From Liolophura sinensis (taxonomy: Eukaryota > Mollusca > Polyplacophora > Chitonida > Chitonidae), in the NCBI RefSeq assembly GCF_032854445.1, contig NC_088295.1:13443385-13503384 (forward strand): 60,000 nt of DNA, read 5' to 3'. Position numbers and translations under genes: made by a program. The notes beneath the pieces are model-generated. The model did not search any database. It worked only from the letters and a program-made list of their open reading frames with translations, and was not told where the DNA came from. Positions within the stretch are counted from its first letter, which is position 1. Every line of letters starts with the position of its first letter. Shown here piece by piece: positions 36,754 through 47,800 of this stretch.

Positions 36754-37003
36754 CTTTAAAGATATAAGCATAAAAGGAAGCACAAGGCATTCGTTCGTGT
36801 AATTAGCTGTGTAATATGTTCTACTTACACTAAGCATACATTAAACGTAAGTTATAGAAATATTTGTGTTAACAAAGCCCATGGGCCATTGCATATGTTT
36901 GTATGGGGCGTGCCATGTGTGTGATATTGTTTACTTATATACATGTACATACAGGATTGCCTTGAACTCGCGGTCCACTACACACAAGTAGCGAACGCGA
37001 GTG

Positions 37004-37011
37004 TGACGTCA
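37004..37011. promoter_or_regulatory. CRE palindrome upstream of PDZ module A
   Basis: An exact TGACGTCA (full CREB/ATF site) lies 229 bp before the ATG of module A. The region around it is the most CpG-containing of the neighbourhood ('gcgaacgcgag'). A matching site lies 235 bp before the ATG of module B. Confidence 0.6.
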
Positions 37012-37239
37012 CAGGCTGTTGTTAATGCCTGCCACAGTGCGTGGCAGGTTACTTTATGACAGGCTGGAATTCGTGGTTAAGGAAAATAGGCTAGGAGGAC
37101 AGCGCGTTAAGAGAGCTGCAAGTCCGGAGTACTTCTGGGAACGCGACTACTGGATAAGCCTAAGCCGCAACCACTGCTCTGTTTTCACACAGCTGTCGTC
37201 GTCTTTTAGTCTTTATCCGGGTAGTTGTCAGTTCGCGAG

Positions 37240-37347
37240 ATGGATGAGCCGATCTTGGTCCAGTTGAGGAGAAACGAGAACAGCACACCCTGGGGTTTTC
37301 GCTTGCAGGGAGGCTTTGAGTACGGGTCCTGTCTTTACATCCAAAAG
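37240..37347 (+). CDS. PDZ module A, exon 1: start of a ZASP/PDLIM-type protein
   Basis: The exon encodes 36 residues: MDEPILVQLRRNENSTPWGF, then RLQGGFEYGSCLYIQK. It ends at AAG|GTTTGT in phase 0. The PWGFRLQGG block is the carboxylate-binding loop that marks N-terminal PDZ domains of the ALP/Enigma/ZASP family, which dock on alpha-actinin at Z-discs and actin bundles. The ATG has no upstream in-frame start, and placing PDZ at the very N-terminus is usual for this family. The 'FEYGSCLYI' stretch departs from the usual 'DF..PL.I'. Confidence 0.9.
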
Positions 37348-38574
37348 GTTTGTATAAAATAACCTCTGGGTATATTGTTTTGAAATGCCAAGGTTTAACC
37401 AACTACTTAACATTTGAAGTGGTGTTAAAATCATTGAAACTTGTACATATGCCTACAGTACTTTTACAATGTGCGTAAAGGCTATAAGGGTTTGGCTGTC
37501 TTCATGGTCAGTGGTTCTCTAGTGGCCATATATATGTTATAGTGGAGGCCAGATGGACGCGTAGTGTACATAAAACTCACATATGTTTCTGCTTTACCAG
37601 TTCCATAACTCAAGCCAAACTCATACGTGAGCTTTATTCCCGGCGTGTGGCACACACATTACCAAGACGAACCGAGAAGCACACGGGCAACCTTTTAAGG
37701 TGTACACGTGAAACTCTAGACGATCTTAATAAACACGTACTGTCGACAGTTTTGCAAGTTGGTATTGGATTTTATTGGAGGCCTGAATCGAGAATAGACT
37801 GAATTTCTACGGACATCTAAATAAAGTGAACTTACAGTGTGTCGGCTGGTTGTAATAGCCCTTTCTCTTCCTCTCGGCACACATAACACTTGTATTCGTG
37901 GACAGAAAACAGAGTGAGCATGTGTTATTGAAATGACAAGCACAGTAGTGTGTTCCATATCTTACTTTCTGTATAAGCCAGAAAGGTAGCGTGGTAGTTT
38001 AGTACTGTTTAACAGCGTATATATAGATAACACAGCGTTTTTAGCTCGTTGAACCACTGAGGGTGTACTATATACTGGCCTGCATAGATCTGTTTGCAGG
38101 AGTCCGTGGCTGTCAGTTTCCCAGACTGCTACGGAATATTAAGTCATTAACGACGTTCTCTTAAGCTCTAGTGATTGCTCGCTTGGACCAACAGGTCAAG
38201 CGTGTTAAATGTCACCTGGTCCAGTGTCGCCGCCAAACCACTATAAACAGGTCACTCATGATCAGTCATATTTAAAAAAGTGGTTGGCAAGTTAAGAAAA
38301 AAGAAGTATTGCCAAAGGCTATGTGCTGACGATAAAATGCATGAATGTATATACACATATACGTGTGCCTGGACATTGTCATGCGTGTATTAGTAAGGTT
38401 TGCTAAAGATATGGCATGATACAAAAACACATAATTCTATACAATCAAAACCACAGGGTATACACAGCCATACAGGATATGGATCATCAAAAATCGTCGA
38501 CAACTGTCCGGCTCGGATGTAAAGGATGACATAGCATACCGATCCACTTACTGATACACATTCGTTTTATTTAA

Positions 38575-38885
38575 AATATGTTGTTTTATGCCACACAGTG
38601 TTGACATTTTCACTCATATACGATATGATGGATAGTATTGTTGATGGAAGAAATCGGAGCACCCGGGCAAAATATAGGCCTTTAGCAAATTATACTGACG
38701 AACTGTGTCTGACGCACAGATGTGTACACCATAATGGTGGGAGACAAGTGGTATTTAGCGACCGTATGACTAATGATCTAAACACCAAAGCCCTTGCAAA
38801 CAATTTAAGTGGGGCAATGTGCAAAGTCCCAGTCCAGGTCCGGAATTGAACCTTGGTGATCAGAGTCGAACCATTTGCGGCGTCC
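38575..38885 (-). repeat. tRNA-derived repeat, reverse orientation
   Basis: The plus-strand 'aggtccggaattgaaccttg' is a reversed B box (CAAGGTTCAATTCCGGACC). 'caccataatggtgggagac' and 'tgttgttttatgccacacag' are partly like the family 1 tail. Limits are approximate. Confidence 0.5.
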
Positions 38886-38944
38886 CTCTCCCAAGTTATG
38901 CAAGATCATATTATAAGTATACACTATAAGATTATTAAAAGCCC

Positions 38945-39225
38945 GGGACGGGTTATATCAAAGGCTGTATAAACCGTACTAGTCTCTGCCTCGCTTGGCG
39001 CTCAACACTGAGAGGTCAGAGCAAGGAAACATAACTGACTGGCCGGTGTCAGTATAATGTGCATAACTCGATGGGATGTAATATCTCGTTTCTCCGGCAT
39101 GATACCGCTTTTCTCGCCCTGCCATCAGAAGGCACAGTATGTGTACACACACTTAATGACTCCTGACTAAAATACTATTAAGTACGACGTTAAACCTCAA
39201 GAATTTTGTCATTCATTCTTTGTTA
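38945..39225 (+). repeat. SINE family 2
   Basis: 'cgcttggcgctcaacactga', then 'gaggtcagagcaaggaaaca', 'tggccggtgtcagtataatg', 'ctccggcatgataccgc' and 'ctgccatcagaaggcacag' are shared in order with the copy at 58.9-59.2 kb. Confidence 0.85.
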
Positions 39226-39394
39226 AAAGCCCCTTTTGGGGACGTGTATATGGCGGAATGGTGAAGATGTCCTTGGGTTGCTACAGGACAGTTATTGATT
39301 GTATCACTAGTCTTTCTACAATATGATATGCTCTGCAAGCAGATGAAAATATGTGTCACTTGGGATAGTTTCTCATGTAGTTACCAAAAGTGAT

Positions 39395-39500
39395 TTATTC
39401 CGGTTACTCAAGATTCCCAAACCCGTAATAATGGTTGCAGTCTTTTATAAATGAAATGTTCTTGAGTATGACATTAAACCACAATCGATCTAATCAGTAA
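39395..39500 (+). repeat. SINE tail fragment
   Basis: 'gtaataatggttgcagtc', then 'ataaatgaaatgttcttgag', then 'tatgacattaaaccacaat', is the diverged 3' end of a family 1- or 2-type SINE. Confidence 0.6.
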
Positions 39501-39549
39501 ATTAATTAAAAAAGAAACAGGCTCTTTCAGATATCATGGATATCCTATA

Positions 39550-40695
39550 AACTGACGGCCAAAAGAAAAAGTCAGTCGTCTGATGAGATGACGTGGAATT
39601 CGTTACCATTCATCTTGGAGAGCGAGCGCCAGTTCTTGTCGCTTGACTGAAAGGTGTGGCTGTTGTCTTACTCGACGACCCGTGATATCCCATAGGTGTT
39701 CTATGGGGAACGTGCAGGCCACGGCAAGACGTTGATGTCGTTGGCGTCCAGGAAGCTCTGCACATCTCGAGCTGTATGGGGTCTGGCGTTGTCATGCTGG
39801 TACAAGACACCACGTGGCTGCTGCTGAAGAATGGCAGGACAACAGGACGTAGGATTTCATCCACGTAACGTTGAGCTGTTAGGTTCCCGTAGATGATGAC
39901 CAGTGGTGTTCGTCCCTCTCCACAAATCCCACCCCATACCATCACGCTGCCGCCGCCAAACGGTACCACCTCCTGCACGCATGATGCAGCCGTTCGTTCG
40001 CCTTTTCGACGGTAAACTCGCTGTCTGCCATCGGCTCGAAACAGGCAGAAGCGGCTTTATTCCGTGAATACAACACGTTGCCAATCACGTCGCTGCCAAC
40101 GGCGTACAGTTTTAACTCATCGCAACCTCTGGCGACGATGTTCAGCTGTCAACAACTGCCCTCTGAATGGTCGATAGGCGTTAATTGTGTGAATGAGTCT
40201 CATGGTCACAGTCTGCCGATTGGTACCGATCTTCTCTGGGTGTAGTTACCCTAGGCCTGCCTGTTCTTGGCTTGTCCGATGTCTACCCTGTCTGTCTGCA
40301 TCAAGTTTGACACAGATACACGAGAGCAGCCGAAGGTCCTTACAATGTGGGCATAGGTAGCTCCCACGGACATCATACCCACGGCCCTCTCGCGTTGTTC
40401 TGGAGTCAATCGAGGCAATGCTTTGGTGGTTTTTAGTCAGTGTGCAAGTCCAGCACATTTTGTGTAACGTTTTTATACACTTATTACATGTGCAGTTGCG
40501 GCCATGCATGGGTCACGTGATTTTTCAACTTTCTTCGTTGTCTCAAAAACAAATTCGTGTGAGCGTATATGACGCTTGTCGCACATGGGAATATGCTTCG
40601 TACAATGTTTTCCTACAATAATTTGGTATTAATTTGCTGAAAAGGCTGGTTAAATTTAACTCACGGAGTCGTTAAGTTTCTTTTGGCCGTCAGTT
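39550..40695 (-). mobile_element. Tc1/mariner-type DNA transposon, 1146 bp, with intact terminal inverted repeats
   Basis: Exact inverted repeats AACTGACGGCCAAAAGAAA end the element, flanked on both sides by the TA target duplication (39548-39549 and 40696-40697). It lies inside intron 1 of PDZ module A, opposite to that gene. The 1.15-kb size is slightly short for a Tc1-like element, in line with internal deletions. Confidence 0.95.
39580..40430 (-). pseudogene. Broken Tc1-like transposase
   Basis: Read on the minus strand in several frames, it shows a helix-turn-helix part (LTPEQRERAVGMMSVGATYA), and then the catalytic-core part SVMVWGGICGEGRTPLVIIY followed by GNLTAQRYVDEILRPVVLPF. It ends near LALQDEW-stop-RIP, where the family has EW-N-RIP. 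Frameshifts and stop codons break it in at least four places, so it is inactive. The family is the DD34E transposases. Confidence 0.92.
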
Positions 40696-40798
40696 TATGT
40701 GACTGAGGTTCATGCTGATTTCTTATATAGCTCCGATCAATATTTTGTTGTGTGTTTATATAAAGCTGTATTCATTCACATGAGTTGATGTCTTCCAG

Positions 40799-40950
40799 GT
40801 GAAGCCGAAGAGTATTGCAGATAAAGCTGGTCTCAAGGTAGGGGATGGCCTGCTGAGGATAGGCCAGACGCCGGCTGTCTCTCTGAACCATGATGCTGCC
40901 AAGGTGGAGCTACTTCGAGCCGGAAACGAGTTAGATCTGCTCGTTAAAAG
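40799..40950 (+). CDS. PDZ module A, exon 2 (152 nt)
   Basis: The acceptor tgatgtcttccag leads into VKPKSIADKAGLKVGDGLLR, then IGQTPAVSLNHDAAKVELLR, then AGNELDLLVK and a split Arg codon, with the donor AG|GTATAA. It completes the PDZ fold: the 'S.A..AGL..GD.LL.I' strand-turn and the alpha-B helix beginning with His (NHDAAK), which marks class I ligand binding. It starts in phase 0, ends in phase 2, and is exactly the same length as the module B exon 2. Confidence 0.95.
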
Positions 40951-41081
40951 GTATAAAGAAATATGGGTGTAGTCTCCATTTATTTATGTCAAGCTGTGGT
41001 TATCTTGCATATACTTGGTATATGCGTGGAACCAATATGAAGCATCTGATTGGAAAAAATGGGCAAGGGGCCATGAGAAAA

Positions 41082-41953
41082 CCAACACACCTGGGCAAGA
41101 TTACATGTATACCCCACATACTGACTGACGCCAAGATGTTACCGCAGAGCTCTACATCAACACACCTGGGCAAGCATACATGTATACTTGACATACTGAC
41201 TGACGCCAAGCTGCTACCGCAGAGCTCCTAATCAACACACCTGGACAGGCATACATGTATACCCCACATACTGACTGACGCCAAGCTGCTACCGCAGAGA
41301 TCTACATCAACACACCTGGGCAGGCATACATGTATACCCGACATACTGACTGACGCCAAACTGCTACTGCAGAGCTCTACATCAACACACCTGGGCAAGA
41401 TTACATGTATACCCCACCTACTGCCTGACACCAAGCTGCTACCGCAAAGCTCTACATCAACACACCTTGGCAGGCATACATGTATACCCGACATACTGAC
41501 TGACGCCAAGCTGCTACCGCAGAGATCTACATCAACACACCTGGGCAGGCATACATGTATACCCGACATACTGACTGACGCCAAACTGCTACTGCAGAGC
41601 TCTACATCAACACACCTTGGCAGGCATGCATGTATACCCCACATACTGACTGACGCCAAGCTGCTACTGCAGAGATCTACATCAACACACCTGGGCAGGC
41701 ATACATGTATACCCGACATACTGACTGATGCCAAACTGCTACTGCAGAGCTCTACATCAACACACCTGGGCAGGCATACATGTATACCCCACCTACTGCC
41801 TGACACCAAGCTGCTACCGCAAAGCTCTACATCAACACACCTTGGCAGGCATACATGTATACCCGACATACTGACTGACGCCAAGCTGCTACCGCAGAGC
41901 TCTACGTTAACACACCTGGGCAGGCATACATGTATACCCTACCTACTGCCTGG
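41082..41953. repeat. Minisatellite, 75-bp unit, 11-12 copies, in PDZ module A intron 2
   Basis: Units such as 'catcaacacacctgggcagg', then 'catacatgtataccc', 'gacatactgactgacgcc' and 'aagctgctaccgcagag' recur at a constant 75-bp step ('cacacct' at 41161, 41236, 41311, 41386, 41461, 41536, 41611, 41686, 41761, 41836, 41911). Since 75 is a multiple of 3, a minus-strand frame stays open for 218 codons. I treat that frame as a by-product. Confidence 0.97.
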
Positions 41954-42082
41954 CGTTTTACGCTGTACTCAAGAATATTTCACGTATCCGACGGCGGCCA
42001 GCATTATGGTGGGAGGAAACCGGGCAGAGCCTGGGCGAAACCCACGACCATCCAGAGGTTGCTGTCAGACCTTCCCACGTCA
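41950..42082 (-). repeat. SINE family 1, reverse orientation, abutting the 75-bp array
   Basis: 'ggcgttttacgctgtactca', then 'agaatatttcac' and 'gacggcggccagcattatgg', show a close match to consensus. The (AAAT)n tail is missing at the junction with the array and the tRNA head is missing at the other end. Confidence 0.92.
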
Positions 42083-42567
42083 TAGCGTTTTGAATAATTC
42101 TAGACTAGCGACGTCTAATAAATTACAACCAACATCGCCTTTATCCTAGAGAACGTGTTTATTGCTAATTTTTAATCATATACATGGACAGTCAGAATGA
42201 GAATCTAACTAGAGGCAGGATTTCACAAATAATATGTGTGACGATTTGCAAACTATCACACTGTCGTCACTAGTCTGGTTTTACTTTCTATGCTGTTATC
42301 TGTTATATCCCATTGTCGCTGTGTCAAAGAGAGGTTTTGCTGATATATCAATCAAACACAATTTCCTCGTCTCTTTACACGCTTTACGCTGATTTTCATT
42401 TCCATGGCTTTTCGTAAAAAATAAAACATCTGGCCATGCACAATACCATAAACTGCTGTGCGCGTGCGAATTACAAGTAAACACGTTCTGTTATTCTATC
42501 TGGAAATACATTTGTCAGTGAAAGTTCATTTGTTTATACCATAACATTGTGTGTTGGTGATCTCCAG

Positions 42568-42727
42568 AGGAGCAGTTGATGTACAACAAGAAACAACAAG
42601 CGAGAACGAGTCCAAGGTTGAAGAAGAACCGACAAGGTACACCGCTTACACCAACCCTAATGTCCAGTCTCGCTCCTTCCGTATATTACAGGCCTCTCTG
42701 AACTACTCTGACCCCAATGCCTCGCAG
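42568..42727 (+). CDS. PDZ module A, exon 3 with ZASP-like motif
   Basis: The acceptor gtgatctccag supplies the base that completes the split Arg codon. The alternative acceptor two bases later gives an immediate stop. The exon reads GAVDVQQETTSENESKVEEE, then PTRYTAYTNPNVQSRSFRIL, then QASLNYSDPNASQ. 'NVQSRSFRILQ' fits the ZM motif (DUF4749 type) found after the PDZ domain in ZASP/ALP proteins, where it helps bind alpha-actinin rod repeats. It ends at CAG|GTAAAG in phase 0. Reading through the donor gives VK-stop, so intron retention would make a short PDZ-ZM protein. Confidence 0.92.
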
Positions 42728-42867
42728 GTAAAGTAGATCCATACATGCAGTTGATCAACATTTTGTAGACACATACCTTTTTGACGGCTAAATAGTTTTT
42801 GGTTTTCGTAATACCACTTTAAATAGTTTGTGGTAAATCCAAAATCTGTCTAGTTGTGCCTGGCTAC

Positions 42868-43079
42868 AAGCACGCCAGCTCGATGCAATGGCGCAGGGAC
42901 CTCCCATCCATGGGGTTGCTGTGAATTCAAGCCCAGGTCATGCTGGCTTTCTTTTCTGATGATCGTGGGTTTCCCTCGAGCTCTGCCCGATTTCTTCCCA
43001 CCATAATGCTGGCCGTCGTCGTATAAATGAAATATTCTTGAGTGCGGTGTAAAACACCAGTCAGATAAATAAATAAATA
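42868..43079 (+). repeat. SINE family 1, complete body with poor head
   Basis: 'gctgtgaattcaagcccagg' is the B box, followed by 'ttcttcccaccataatgctg', 'gaaatattcttgagtgcgg' and 'aacaccagtcagataaataa'. It lies 140 bp behind exon 3 of module A. Confidence 0.88.
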
Positions 43080-43194
43080 ATAGTTGCAGCCGTAATTGTA
43101 ATGTGAAATTTCGTTGTGCAGTAGAAACTTTTCTGTCAAATATTTAATCGCGTAAAGCTGACACAGTTTTTCTCTTTTGTTTTAGTTTATCTGT

Positions 43195-44340
43195 TTAAGA
43201 TTTTGTCGTGGCCGAGGGGTTTAGACGTTTGTCTTTCAATCTGATAGGCGAGACTGGTTTTTCTAGAATTCCGACCCTCATTGCTCGAGATGCCTTTAGT
43301 GGGCGTTTGTGCAGTACGTTCTTTGCAGACCATTTGTCTTCTACTATGTCTGCTGAAATCACTCCACACGTAAGAAAGTCTTGTAAATAACTAGCCAAAG
43401 GTACTCTGCTGTACACTGAGGCCACACCCGTTTCTTTCACCCTTGAAGCTGGCAGTGTTCTCATAAATGAAATATTTTGGAGTATGGCTTTAAACGGCAA
43501 TCAAATGGATGTTCCAGTACAACAGTCTACAAATCATGACTTTATTTATGTTTGTTACTCTTTTCTTGCTTGCAGTGACCTTCTTGTTGCCATTCAACCG
43601 AAGTGGGGGCTATGCTTGTTCCCCGTTAAGATCATTCGAAGAAACACGATGAATCATGTAGGGAATCCTTGTTGCCCTTCTTCCGGTTTTCCACCTACCA
43701 GGGAGTCGCTGTTATGGTGGACCAAGTGCATGAGGATTTTCTACTTGACACTGCCTGATTCTTCCTAGTCCTGGAATTCTTGACTTTCAATTCAACGTAA
43801 CGCACTGGTCCTTGTTAAAAAGCAACACATATTACGGGATATCTTTCACAACAGCGTTCGGTTTTATTAGGTACTGCTCCAGCGAATTGTTCAGCACTTT
43901 TCTACACCTGCATGTGTGAAACCATCTGCTGTTCTCCTTTCTTAGGTTTTAAGCAGCCAAAAATGTTCTGGTATTATCCGGAGACTTAATCAGTTCTCCT
44001 CACTCTGTATGGCAACTTAACACGTGGTCGAAAAAGTGAACATGCACATGGTCAGAGCAAGTGGAACCTCGCTCAGCTGTTTTTCTCGTGAGGCAGTCCA
44101 ACTACGGTGCAAGTCCGACTGAATGTTGAGCCTCTTGTGGCGAACATAAAGGTGCTGATCTTGTCATATTGTTAGGATTGGTCGATTGGCTGGCTGACCG
44201 ACTTGAGACGCTCATATAGGCGCCATTGCATATGCAAAAAGCTGGATTTTTTATGCCAAGCATTCTCATCAACACAAAACACATTATATGGTGCACTTAT
44301 CAGACAATTGTTCTTCCTTACTCATTCTAACTCAGGCTCT
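43195..44340. other. Overlapping chance frames, possibly an old element
   Basis: Frames at 43195-43500 (minus), 43208-43390 (plus) and 43484-43768 (plus) are unusually GC-rich for the neighbourhood. They show no domain that I recognise. A SINE tail lies at 43450-43508. I cannot decide between remnant transposon and ordinary intron. Confidence 0.3.
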
Positions 44341-44595
44341 TTTCAACCTGACGAATCACACGTGTGATGTGTTACAACTTTCTCACTGAAATATTCATAT
44401 TTTCTTCATCTATAGATAAAGGATAACCATGTATTTAGCTGCATCTGTTTTTCGTTATGACTTACTAAGACAATAGACTGTTTGGTGTAGTAGTGCATGT
44501 GTGTGCAGCCGAACAATGGGTATATTCGCCATCTTGAAGGTGCCAAACCTATGCTTCAATAATATATGCCCTGTATGGTCATCATTCTTTCACTT

Positions 44596-44848
44596 TAAGT
44601 GGTTAGCGTGCTAGCGCAACAGGGAACCTTTCATCATTGCAGTCTCTGTGAGTTCAAGACGTGCTTAGGCTTGTCCCGCATGTAGATGCAAGTTTCCTTT
44701 TTGTATGAAACCCTGAATTTCTGCGTATGAAGGTCCGGTAGCAAACTGCGTATTGTTGTGTTTTTCCCAAGGGCACAACCCGTGTGGTCTCCTCCCACCA
44801 TAATGCTGGCCATTGAAATAAATAAATAAATGAATAAATAAATAAGAT
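44596..44848 (+). repeat. SINE family 1, full length but diverged
   Basis: 'gtggttagcgtgctagcgca' is the A-box region and 'tctgtgagttcaagacgtg' the B box. These are followed by 'ctcctcccaccataatgctg' and 'aaataaataaataaatga'. An insertion lengthens the body. Confidence 0.85.
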
Positions 44849-44849
44849 T

Positions 44850-47800
44850 CAAATGGTCTTGGGTCAAATTTAACTCCAGAAATAGCACATGGTTTGGACA
44901 TAGTTCATCCCATCTTAATCCACAAAGTTTTTAGATATCGAAGTTGTATTTAACATGTTGTTGAACCTATATGAGATCTTCCATGTCAACTTCAATTTAT
45001 GAACACCTTATTATTTATATCTCCTAGAATGTTTTAACTTATGTCTTTACACATATGGTAGCAATTGATACAACTATGCAATCCTTGTTTGTGTGACATT
45101 TGTATATTTTTTCAATAGTTAGGCATTATCGATGTAAGTTTGACCTATAGTTTCATCAAATATGCTAATCTGTCATACCCTTTAAACCCACCTAAAAATA
45201 CTCGTAGTCATGATAAGCATTCTTGCAAACTTGGAGTGATTCCATAAAATATTCCCTTGAGAGGCTATACCGCGTGTGACACAAAGTGAGTTACATAGAT
45301 ATGCTGTCTAAAAGAAGATATTCATAGCATATCTATTTTGTGCTATATGTCCCTCTACATCTCGTCTTATGTCATTTACACATAGCCTTGAAAAGCCATA
45401 TGCTGAGAACAAGGCCTTTCTGATGAATATGACTACAGGCTTCAGGCAATGAAGAAAAAAATCCCATATGTTATAGATGATGTAAATATCTTTCGGACAC
45501 GTTCCCTTAGAAACAGCATCATGTGTTGTTACTGCTTAAATAGGGTACATTTTTTTGGCAAAGGCTTACCACTTTTATATTCTCCAAAAATGACTACGCT
45601 AAATTTGCACATCCACCATTAAAACGTCATCCACAATGAAAACATCATAAATACACGCCATGATGGATGTGCGACATAAACTGCACAGTTTGTGTACTAC
45701 TGGTACAAAAATTACATGGATGTGTATTTTTGTTGCCACGCTGTGTACCACTGCAAGCACAGCAGTGTTTAGGAAGCGCAGGGCGTGTTTTCGTGCTATA
45801 AGAAAGACCTAATTCCATCATGTATACACAAAAACGTTATGCATTCGTTACCACTTGGCTGTGGACTGTTACTGCAATTCAAAATATTTCCACACAGGTA
45901 AAAATTTTTTCTTTCAATAGTCACATTTAAGGGCAAAACATGTATATATAAACGAGCTTGAAAAATACAAGTAATTAGGAAATTTTAAATAGAAATCCGA
46001 CAAACACCTACGAAATTCGTACCCATTTTCTTTTCCTATTTTTCCCCTCGACCTGCCATTGTTTCACCCAGTAAAAACGTTTCCTTTAGGATGTAAAGAT
46101 GTTAAAGAAAAAACCGTGTATTTGCATTCATCTACTCTTTACCATATACAATCAAACGATTCCGGGACTGATTTTTCCTCTCTTAATTCCCCACCATCAT
46201 CCTATCATTCCTTTAAATATTTCGAGCCACTGGATTCATTTCATTGTGTGGCACATGAGATATACGTATACACTTTTACTGGGCATTTATCATTTTAATA
46301 TGTAATGGATTTAATTGAGGCCGTTTACATATGAAATTTATTTTTTAATGCTTGTGGCACGTTCTGCATTAGATTTCCGTATAACTCATGGAACTTAACA
46401 GAATTATAATATCCAAACGTATAGTTACTTCGAATAGACACGTGTATATGGATTCTGACACGATGGACACTTTTTGTTCCCTCGACGATGACTTACAGAC
46501 CTAGACCCTATTTCTTCCAGGCAATGTTCTGCAAGTATATAAACAATGTATGTACGGGTGTCAAAATGAAACTGTATCAGCCGTTATATATGTGGTGGTT
46601 TTTTGTTTAGCGAGATTCGTAAGGCTTAAGTGCCAAATGCACAAAATCGCCCCAAGCCTTTGTGTTTGGTCTGTTACATTGGTCTGGTAAGGTATATGTT
46701 TAATGGGATGAAGGATATCCTTTCATTAGACTTCTGAATGTGTTTTGACTGCATTGTATACGTCCCACACTCACACTGGTCTTGGTGTGCACCGGCTTGC
46801 TATTTGTGCGTGTGTACACATTATGGCGGCTTATACCCGAAGCTGTATTCCACTGCATGGTCTGTTTTCTTTTTTTTAGCAAATGCCTTACCAATTTTTG
46901 TGTTATATTATATTGCTGTTACATAATAAAACTGTTGTTTAAGGTTCGAATGAATATGTTATTTCAGTGTGTCGAGGGAAAGAAAGGTGTTTAATCTCCA
47001 GCCAGGAGTTGTTAACACGCGTTAACGCAACCTGTCACTATATATTCACACCAATGATTCCACAATCAAGAGAACCGTTTAGATTGGTACAAAGCGTTTT
47101 GTCTGTCTCTATACTTGTACACAACAATGTACAGCAATTGTAATTCTCAAAGGGTTAACATCGCAGCTTCTAGTTACCATGGAGCTTAAAGAACATACCG
47201 TTGTCGGAATATTCCTTGTTGCATGTGGCTAATGCAATTTATCAGTTGAGTTTTACGGGAAGTTTGGCAACATTGTAAGTGTTGGCATCTGCACATAGCC
47301 CCTGTGAACTGCGCAGAACTGCTGGCTTTGCAGGAAAAGTTCCAGAGTGCAAAACTGCCACCAATTCATCTGTCGTCAACGTTTCATCACGATGTTCAGC
47401 TCCACACAACATTCTTCGCACTTCATGTGTGTTATGTTACACACGATAGTTATAGTACGTGTGCCAGTTGTTGAAATACGTGCTTAAATTGCAAGGTTTT
47501 GTGTATAAGCTTTACTGTTTTCCTCGATTTGATCGCGGATGATTGGGTGTAAGGTGTGTCATTGATTAACTGACTTATTGATTGATTGGGGTTTGACTTT
47601 GCTTTCAACATTTTATCTGTCGTATAGCACAACGCTGTACCTTTGCTGATCTAGACATTTTCACAATGTCACCTAGTTGTGAACAAGACTTTATGACACC
47701 AATGCTGAAACTTTTTTGTGAATTTACGGAAATGACAGTCCTGATATGTTTGCTGCTGAGTTGTCCTAAAGGTTGAATTGATATAGTCCTATTTAGAACT

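Larger units (their letters stand above)
37348..40798 (+). other. Intron 1 of PDZ module A
   Basis: A 3.45-kb intron joins two phase-0 ends. It carries a reverse-strand repeat at 38.6 kb, a family 2 SINE at 39.0 kb, a SINE tail at 39.4 kb and a Tc1-like transposon at 39.55-40.7 kb. Confidence 0.85.

Noticed and set aside
36646-36837. Poly Ile-Tyr frame
   Set aside because: It is the (TA)n microsatellite.
41228-41884. 218-residue minus-strand open frame with Cys-containing repeats
   Set aside because: It is entirely the 75-bp minisatellite. A unit divisible by three keeps any stop-free frame open. There is no start context, splice signal or flanking coding sequence.
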